Source: Euryarchaeota archaeon UBA40
GTDB lineage: Archaea > Thermoplasmatota > Poseidoniia > Poseidoniales > Thalassarchaeaceae
DNA: 12,159 nucleotides
Reading direction: 5' to 3'
Assembly (NCBI GenBank): GCA_002506875.1
Contig: DAYJ01000040.1
Coordinates: 1 to 12,159 of the forward strand
Shown one piece after another: positions 6,951 to 12,159 of this stretch. Made by a program: the position numbers and the translations under genes. Each line of letters begins with the position of its first letter. The first letter of the stretch is position 1. The notes beneath the pieces were generated by a model that was not told where the DNA came from, ran no database searches, and worked only from the letters and a program-made list of their open reading frames with translations.

Positions 6951-9900
6951 TCACTCCCCCTTTAGGACCACGGCAAGGTCCGAACGTAACGCTCTGAAAG
7001 TTGTTGTAGTCAGTGCGACAAGAACCGCAGATAGAACAGCAACACTGACTATCGCAAGATCAAACCATGGCCATACGAGTTCTCGGTCAATCACAGTAGA
7101 TGCACCGCCGAATATCTGGAATATGAAACCAAAGATCGAAAAGAATCCGTTAAAGGATTGCGCGACACCGGCACCGAGTACAAGACCAAGCGCCATACTA
7201 GAGATGACTATCGCAAGGATTTCGAATAAGACAAGACGCATGACCTGATTCGGACTAGCACCAATCGCCTGAAGGATTGCCATCTCACGCTTACGTTGAG
7301 AGAGTACGAGAGAAAGGAATACGAATGCTGAAGCAACAGAACCTAGAGCCGCCACGACGAACTGAAGGCTAAGTAGGCCTGGCGTTCCGAATATGAGACC
7401 ACCATTACGTTCAACTAATTCACGATTTGAGGAAAGATCAGAGACACCAGTTACGGAATCGTTAGCCTCAATCGAAAAACGCAAAGAGGTCAAATCATCT
7501 TCATTGATATCTGCAAGTAACATGGAACCTTTACCAATCCAGACATACCATTCAGTTGCATTGATTGTAGCATTAGATTCCAATCCTGAAAGTGCCCGAT
7601 AAGCCGATTCTCCGATGATGATGGTACCTTCCGCATCCGCCGATGATTGACCTGGAAGATACTGATGCTGACCAAGATACTTCAGTTCAGTGGTATATTC
7701 TGACTGCTCTATGGATATCTCGATATCAGCCTGAAGTATTTCCATTACCTGAGACGGTGGCATTGGCGACAATCCAGTGACACATCCCGTTACGTTTGCA
7801 AAGGTTCCATCAGGACATATTGCATCGGTGATGTCAACCCCAGAGAGATCTGCCATACCAAACATCCCAGTCATGTCGGCTCCACTCAAGTTGGCACCTT
7901 CAAGCGGATTGCCAAATCCGAAATCGGGTGTGATAAGAATGGAATCCGTCAAATCAGCTCCACTCAAGTTAGCGCCTACCAGTGATGTGTAGAAGAATAC
8001 CGACTTTCGAAGATTTGAGTCACTGAGATCAGTTCCTATGAGAATTGAGGAAGTAAAATTTGTTCGCTGGAATTCTCTATCAGACATATCTTGTCCACTA
8101 AGATCCAAATGACTCAGATTAGATTTCCAGTTGTATTCTGCGAAAATTGGGGCTAGTGCTTCAACCGATGTAAATTCCTCAAGATCGGGTGTGGAGATAT
8201 TCAGTCGCTGACTATTCGAAATGAATCTAACAACCTCTACCTCTCCGGAATCATCGTCGAATTTTGGTTCAAATCCATCATCTCCGCCATCGCCTGCACC
8301 CGGAAGACGTAGACTAAATGCAATCTCTGCTCCTGCAGTAAAACCCCCCTCAGACCAACCAGTAACAACCTGACTGATATCATCACCCGGAATGGACTGT
8401 TGAGTCCAAAGGAGAACATCCTCATGGCCATCTAGAACTACCCATGCTTCCGAAGAAATTGAACCGTCAACTGTCGTTACAGTCAAGCTATTCACGGCAG
8501 TAGATCGTATGGGATCAACATCAATCCCAAGATTGTTGATATTACTTTCAAAAATTGCATTGACCTGTGTCTGGTTCTTGGGTTCGTCAAACTGTACACT
8601 CATCACAGAACCCGTCTGAGATTCTGCAGTTCGATCATCCACAAGAGTCCCCGTCGCACCTTGAACAGCAGCAAGCGTAACGATGGATAGAGTTAGTACC
8701 ATAATGGTCGCTAGACGACCGATTGACTCACTTGAACCACCGCCCTTCAATCCGCGACGGATATCCTTCAGAAGCGGCGTCCATCCGAACAAGATCGAAA
8801 AGAAGCGTGGCCCAAATGCAGCAATTCGCCCAAGGATGAGTGCCCCGCCTATCCAAAGGAGGAAAGGTCCGAAGAGTCCCAGTAATCCGTCGATAAAGAA
8901 GTTCTCAATTAGACCGCGGTCACCGGTTGTGTCCTCAATCCTTGACTCGACAACGGCTAGGATACCGATACTGAACATCAAGATCTGTAAACCTGTACGC
9001 TGCTTCTTCTTGGTTGGAACTTTACGAACACCCTCATCGATTTCAAGTTCAAGGAATTCTTTCGTACGTCCACGTCCAAACAATAGAGCCGCGCCAATAG
9101 TTGCAAAAGCAGTTACCATGAGGGATATTGTTCCAAGTTGGACATTGATTGGGAACTCCAATGGCTCAAACGACATGAAGCCAACTGCAGAAAGGACGAG
9201 CCCTACAGTCTGGATCGCAAGGATGTATCCAAGTAACCAAGCAACAAAACTCATCGCGAAGACCTCGCGCAGTACCATACTCTGAAGTTGAGATGCTGAA
9301 CCTCCAATGGTCCTATGGATGGCGATTTCACGTCGCCTCTGCTCTAACGATAGGATTAGTCCATAGACGAGGATAGCAACAGACAAAATGATGATGGGAA
9401 TCATAAGGATGTAATCGAAGGTCTGAATCAATCCTAGGAAGATTTCAATGAAGAGAATCGAACCTGAGATTGTGTCGAACCAGAAAAGCTCGATTCCAGC
9501 GCCGTAAGATTTCTGGTTATTTCCCGGACCATCCTCATACATCACCGACTGGCGTAGAATACTAATCCAATCCTCGGCATCTGCTGTCGAAGACGTGGGT
9601 ACTAGCGAACGGTCAACTGCAACCCCAAGATAGCCGTGATCAGAATCCATGAGAGTGGTCACAGTCCCATTATCTAGCATGGACCAAGCCATGAAGATCG
9701 GATTGAATCCGAAGGTAGGATTAGCAAATGCCCAATCTTCGTAAATTCCACTCACATTGAGATTTTCCACGACAATATATAGTCGACAGTGCTCAACTCC
9801 ACCACGAGTTCGTTCAACATATCCTTCGCAATCACGATCATCGATAGATTCCGCACCGGCTACGGTCTCAATGACATAGGAAAACTGTAGGGAATCAATC

Positions 9901-10601
9901 GTATCGTTTACTTGAACACCGAGGGGGCCTGCTAGACTAGCAGGGAGTATGACACTGCGGTTGTCAATCATATCCTGATGGCTCGGCCATGGTATATCAT
10001 TCAACATCTGAGCATCATGGCGATCGGCTAGAGCCCCGTCGAAAGCCCCTGGGCCAAGAAGACGTACCATTCGCTTGGTGAAGAGTGGAGGGCCATTTGC
10101 GTCCGCTTCCGGGAAGTCGAAGGTCTCGTTTTCTAGTACCGGATTTTCTGATGTAACTGATTCCATAGCGAGATAACCTGCAGTAAACGCCTCGATATTG
10201 TTGAAATTCCCTTCAGTACGAATCGCCTGTCTCCCAAATACGAAACTACAGTCAGCGATTTCCGATCTCAGGGAGAGTTCCTCGCATACCTCAACCATCA
10301 GAGCGCTATCGTTAGTGAAAGTAGAGTTCTCAGATGAAACTCCAGGTACTGGGGGGGATGCCTGTTGTTCCACTTTCGCATCGAATACATCGCCCTCAAG
10401 TGTTGTTTGGAGGAAGGTTTGGGAAAGACCGTTTCCGTACGCTAGAACTGTGGTAATAACAAGTGAGGCGAGGAATACGCCTGCTACGATGGCGAGGCCG
10501 CGCTCACGGCCACGCCAAGCAGATTCGACGGAGGTTCGTACGTTTGAAGGTAAATCCGCGATGAAATCGGTGATTCGCTGGGTACGTGTCTTGGAGACCA
10601 T
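6951..10601 (-). CDS. Large double-FtsX ABC permease (MacB/LolC/E superfamily) with pentapeptide-repeat outer domain
   Basis: A 1216-residue permease with two fused FtsX modules. Half one has a helix at about 36-57, an outer domain at about 58-378 and three helices to about 508. Two extra hydrophobic segments (about 537-551 and 570-592) link it to half two, which has a helix at about 629-648, an outer domain at about 649-1075 and three helices from about 1079. The FtsX coupling motif after the second helix of each half is clear: RREIAIHRTIGGS (423-435) and REMAILQAIGAS (1105-1116). The second outer domain holds a Gly/Asp-rich acidic segment (768-788) and pentapeptide repeats (830-928). All six cysteines lie outside, as three close pairs. 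MacB-type permeases transmit ATPase motion to outer domains rather than passing substrate through the membrane. The ATG at 10601 has GGAGG seven nt upstream; an in-frame GTG at 10607, overlapping the upstream TGA, is too close to that site. Confidence 0.92.
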   Translation of the reverse strand: MVSKTRTQRITDFIADLPSNVRTSVESAWRGRERGLAIVAGVFLASLVITTVLAYGNGLSQTFLQTTLEGDVFDAKVEQQASPPVPGVSSENSTFTNDSALMVEVCEELSLRSEIADCSFVFGRQAIRTEGNFNNIEAFTAGYLAMESVTSENPVLENETFDFPEADANGPPLFTKRMVRLLGPGAFDGALADRHDAQMLNDIPWPSHQDMIDNRSVILPASLAGPLGVQVNDTIDSLQFSYVIETVAGAESIDDRDCEGYVERTRGGVEHCRLYIVVENLNVSGIYEDWAFANPTFGFNPIFMAWSMLDNGTVTTLMDSDHGYLGVAVDRSLVPTSSTADAEDWISILRQSVMYEDGPGNNQKSYGAGIELFWFDTISGSILFIEIFLGLIQTFDYILMIPIIILSVAILVYGLILSLEQRRREIAIHRTIGGSASQLQSMVLREVFAMSFVAWLLGYILAIQTVGLVLSAVGFMSFEPLEFPINVQLGTISLMVTAFATIGAALLFGRGRTKEFLELEIDEGVRKVPTKKKQRTGLQILMFSIGILAVVESRIEDTTGDRGLIENFFIDGLLGLFGPFLLWIGGALILGRIAAFGPRFFSILFGWTPLLKDIRRGLKGGGSSESIGRLATIMVLTLSIVTLAAVQGATGTLVDDRTAESQTGSVMSVQFDEPKNQTQVNAIFESNINNLGIDVDPIRSTAVNSLTVTTVDGSISSEAWVVLDGHEDVLLWTQQSIPGDDISQVVTGWSEGGFTAGAEIAFSLRLPGAGDGGDDGFEPKFDDDSGEVEVVRFISNSQRLNISTPDLEEFTSVEALAPIFAEYNWKSNLSHLDLSGQDMSDREFQRTNFTSSILIGTDLSDSNLRKSVFFYTSLVGANLSGADLTDSILITPDFGFGNPLEGANLSGADMTGMFGMADLSGVDITDAICPDGTFANVTGCVTGLSPMPPSQVMEILQADIEISIEQSEYTTELKYLGQHQYLPGQSSADAEGTIIIGESAYRALSGLESNATINATEWYVWIGKGSMLLADINEDDLTSLRFSIEANDSVTGVSDLSSNRELVERNGGLIFGTPGLLSLQFVVAALGSVASAFVFLSLVLSQRKREMAILQAIGASPNQVMRLVLFEILAIVISSMALGLVLGAGVAQSFNGFFSIFGFIFQIFGGASTVIDRELVWPWFDLAIVSVAVLSAVLVALTTTTFRALRSDLAVVLKGE
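7818..8114 (-). repeat. Pentapeptide-repeat (A(D/N)LxX) region within the permease outer domain
   Basis: The translation of residues 830-928 shows a bulky centre (L, M, I or F) every five residues. Thirteen consecutive units are in register, with centres at 834 through 894, for example GANLSGADLTDS. After a short break come GANLSGADMTG and ADLSGVDITDA. Such repeats fold as a right-handed square beta-helix with four units per turn, so this would form a rod of a little over three turns plus a shorter second part. Confidence 0.85.
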
Positions 10602-10603
10602 GT

Positions 10604-11329
10604 TCACTCCTCCTCCAAATCATCGGCAACATCGTCGCCCCAAGCAGAGCGGATATCAGAGGCAGCAGTCTTACCTTCACGGAGCAGCAACATCCGGTCC
10701 GCCTTAGATGCAAGATTCGGGTCATGTGTAACCATAAGAATGGATATTGGATCCTCGGAATCGTGACATAAATCGTGGAAAAGTTGCAAAATCTCCTCGC
10801 CTGATCGGGAGTCGAGGTTCCCGGTAGGTTCGTCGGCAAGCAAGAGGGGACGACGGCCGGCAACTGCGCGAGCGATAGCGACTCGTTGGCGTTGTCCACC
10901 AGAAAGCTGGTCCGGGATATGATCCACCCTATCGCCTAAACCAACACGTTCCAGTGCTTTCAACGCACGATTGTTAGCCTCAGTATCACTCAGACCCGAG
11001 AGACCGAGAGCAAGGGCAACATTGTCAAGGGCGGTAAGATGGTCCACAAGATGGAAATCCTGGAATATCCAACCAACTCCATGACGTCGGATTTTGACGT
11101 TACCCGACGGCTGACGTGTTCCATAGGTGAACTCATTCAGTTCCACACTCCCTGAGTCGCCAGCCAGAAGTCCGCCGATGATGTTCAACAATGTTGACTT
11201 CCCACATCCAGAAGGACCCATCAAGGCGACGAGTTCTCCTTGCTTGATCTCAAGGTCAATGCCCTTGAGTACCTCAATTCGACGCCTTCCAAAGCCGAAC
11301 CCCTTCCGGAGGTCGTTGACTTTCAACAT
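10604..11329 (-). CDS. ABC transporter ATPase, LolD/MacB type
   Basis: A 241-residue ATPase of normal length for the LolD/MacB/FtsE group, first gene of the ABC operon. Motifs are complete: Walker A GPSGCGKST (38-46), Q-loop Q90 (GWIFQDF), signature LSGGQRQRV (142-150), Walker B LLLADEP with catalytic E167, D-loop NLD (171-173) and switch H202 (MVTHD). A short acidic tail (DDVADDLEEE) ends the protein. The ATG at 11329 is preceded by GGAGG about 12 nt upstream. Its stop falls just before the permease start, so translation is probably coupled. With the zinc-ribbon ATPase downstream it gives two different ATPases for one permease chain that already holds both FtsX modules. That fits one permease with an asymmetric ATPase pair, although homodimers of either remain possible. 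Confidence 0.95.
   Translation of the reverse strand: MLKVNDLRKGFGFGRRRIEVLKGIDLEIKQGELVALMGPSGCGKSTLLNIIGGLLAGDSGSVELNEFTYGTRQPSGNVKIRRHGVGWIFQDFHLVDHLTALDNVALALGLSGLSDTEANNRALKALERVGLGDRVDHIPDQLSGGQRQRVAIARAVAGRRPLLLADEPTGNLDSRSGEEILQLFHDLCHDSEDPISILMVTHDPNLASKADRMLLLREGKTAASDIRSAWGDDVADDLEEE
10609..10616 (-). promoter_or_regulatory. Ribosome-binding site that sets the permease start
   Basis: The reverse strand reads GGAGGAGG here, in the last codons of the upstream ATPase. It lies seven nt before the ATG at 10601 but only one nt before the in-frame GTG at 10607. This favours the ATG and suggests coupled translation of the two genes. Confidence 0.6.
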
Positions 11330-11351
11330 ACAACAGATTCCTCCAATAAAA

Positions 11352-11366
11352 CGACCCGTAGGGTCG
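11352..11366 (-). repeat. Perfect 6-bp palindrome (CGACCC-TAC-GGGTCG) in the ABC operon leader
   Basis: On the transcribed strand CGACCC, a 3-nt spacer and GGGTCG form a perfect inverted repeat. TTTTATT follows it directly, then the GGAGG ribosome site of the first ABC gene. It could be a repressor operator near the predicted transcription start, a leader hairpin acting as an attenuator, or the terminator of the upstream glycosyltransferase gene. Confidence 0.6.
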
Positions 11367-11396
11367 AGTAAGTATTCAGAAACCGCAGTTTGACTG

Positions 11397-11404
11397 GATA
11401 TAAT
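11397..11404 (-). promoter_or_regulatory. Candidate TATA box of the ABC transporter operon
   Basis: The reverse strand reads ATTATATC in the 92-nt gap between the glycosyltransferase stop and the first ABC gene. Archaeal spacing predicts a start near 11374, just before the palindrome at 11352-11366. It is the best TATA-like element in the gap, but the element in front of it is not a clear BRE. Confidence 0.4.
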
Positions 11405-11421
11405 CGTATGTTCTATGACAA

Positions 11422-12159
11422 TCAGATTATCTGGTCATAAACAGAAGCCTGAATTATACCAATTTCAGATGGAGACCTCTTCTCAGCACTACGAATCATC
11501 TCTTCATCAATCGGCCGTATCGGCACATTTCTATTAGTCCACACTCTATGCATATCCTCGATAGCCGTGCACCAAATATCGCGATTGAAAGCTGGAAGGA
11601 TACTTCGCTCTGGAGGGTGTTCATTCTGTGCACCCAAATCGTTCACAAGGACAGGGCAACCGGAGGCCATAGCTTCGACAACAGGGAGCCCAAAGCCTTC
11701 TGCAGCCGACGGAAATAGGAGGGCCTCGACGTTCTGCTCCAAAGCGATGAGGTCCTCTTCCTCGACCCGCCCATGCCACCGCATACGAACTCCCAGATCG
11801 GTTGCCTTCTTCTTCAATCGCTGCTCAGCGAGCGAAGATGACTCCGCTCCAACCTTGTGTAACAGGACATCGCGACGAACAGAGACATCTAGAGCACCGA
11901 TAATCTCCAATGCGAAGTCAAGAGCCTTGCGTCGATCTTCGCTTCCGACCACGAGAAGATGCATAGAATCCGACTCGAGGTTAGGGGAAGGACGGCGGCC
12001 AGAGCGAGGATCACGTGAACTAAGGTTGACGCTGTTAGGGACAACAAAGGTGCGAAGTTCTGGAAGGAATCGCTTAACGTGAGCAGCCGTGGCCTCGCTG
12101 ATACACAAAGCGGCATCTGCTCTTCGAAGCCCTGCAATCAATCGACGGATGTCCATCCT
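11422..12159 (-). CDS. GT4-family glycosyltransferase, C-terminal part (5' end outside window)
   Basis: The frame is open to the right edge, and the ATG at 12156 is probably internal, since GT4 enzymes have an N-terminal Rossmann lobe of over 100 residues before this point. The 244 residues from that ATG contain ISEATAAHVKRFLP and VVPNSVN (hinge region, 19-44) and the donor lobe start LLVVGSEDRRKAL (67-79). The EX7E motif EGFGLPVVE follows at 153-161, and the downstream MASGCPVLV is the usual donor-site stretch. These retaining enzymes move a sugar from a nucleotide-sugar donor to a glycan, lipid or protein, normally on the cytoplasmic face. Acceptor and sugar cannot be told. It may belong to a surface-glycan cluster beyond the window. 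Confidence 0.92.
   Translation of the reverse strand, partial: RMDIRRLIAGLRRADAALCISEATAAHVKRFLPELRTFVVPNSVNLSSRDPRSGRRPSPNLESDSMHLLVVGSEDRRKALDFALEIIGALDVSVRRDVLLHKVGAESSSLAEQRLKKKATDLGVRMRWHGRVEEEDLIALEQNVEALLFPSAAEGFGLPVVEAMASGCPVLVNDLGAQNEHPPERSILPAFNRDIWCTAIEDMHRVWTNRNVPIRPIDEEMIRSAEKRSPSEIGIIQASVYDQII

Noticed and set aside
7777..7992. Plus-strand open frame with repeated SAPLKLAP units
   Set aside because: The repetition is the shadow of the pentapeptide-repeat codons on the opposite strand.
8683..9285. 200-residue plus-strand open frame inside the permease gene
   Set aside because: It is antisense to the FtsX membrane region; the Ser/Arg/Pro-rich translation is what the complement of hydrophobic codons gives.
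10353..10361. Run of seven G in the permease gene as a possible phase-variation or frameshift site
   Set aside because: The frame is intact across it and it encodes an ordinary Pro-containing stretch; a single short homopolymer is weak evidence.
10198..10707. 169-residue plus-strand open frame over the permease start and ATPase end
   Set aside because: It is antisense to two coupled real genes and shows no motif or ribosome site.
11352..11366. Palindrome as a mobile-element end or attachment site
   Set aside because: There is no second copy, transposase or integrase in the window; a regulatory or termination role is simpler.
11567..12082. 171-residue plus-strand open frame over the glycosyltransferase
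   Set aside because: It is the complement of a well-supported GT4 sequence and has no domain features of its own.

Overview
The window most likely comes from an archaeon, plausibly a marine planktonic euryarchaeon (Candidatus Poseidoniia, Marine Group II/III). This is inferred from AT-rich TATA-like boxes about 25-40 nt before starts, GGTGA/GGAGG ribosome sites, oligo-T tracts after genes without classical terminators, very acidic N-glycosylation-sequon-rich extracytoplasmic domains, and a surface protein ending in a short C-terminal membrane anchor. No rRNA, tRNA or universal marker is present, so the assignment is tentative. No mobile elements, CRISPR arrays or RNA genes were seen.

Left part, plus strand (1-2903): the 3' end of a secreted protein with a C-terminal anchor overlaps, through ATGA, a four-helix membrane protein with two acidic outer loops. 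A T-rich terminator follows. A separate promoter then drives an MscS-type mechanosensitive channel that carries an unusual charged, coiled-coil C-terminal tail. This channel converges with the next gene, leaving only 5 bp between the stops.

Centre and right, minus strand (12159 back to 2909), in transcription order: the 3' part of a GT4 glycosyltransferase; a 92-nt gap with a candidate promoter and a perfect palindrome; a LolD/MacB-type ATPase; a 1216-residue double-FtsX permease; a second LolD/MacB-type ATPase fused to a C-terminal zinc ribbon; and, after about 93 nt, an MMPL/Patched-like RND transporter. The three ABC genes are packed with a 4-nt gap or less and form one transport system of the MacB/LolCDE/FtsEX superfamily. 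The permease carries its two catalytic coupling modules in one chain and has two large outer domains. The second outer domain contains a pentapeptide-repeat beta-helix of at least 13 in-register units.

Taken together this is an envelope-focused region: surface anchoring, osmotic release, glycosylation, an ABC machine that could move or remodel envelope material, and a proton-driven RND pump. The ABC locus is the most unusual part because it combines a permease with an outer pentapeptide-repeat domain and two non-identical ATPases, one ending in a zinc ribbon. No substrate can be read from the sequence.
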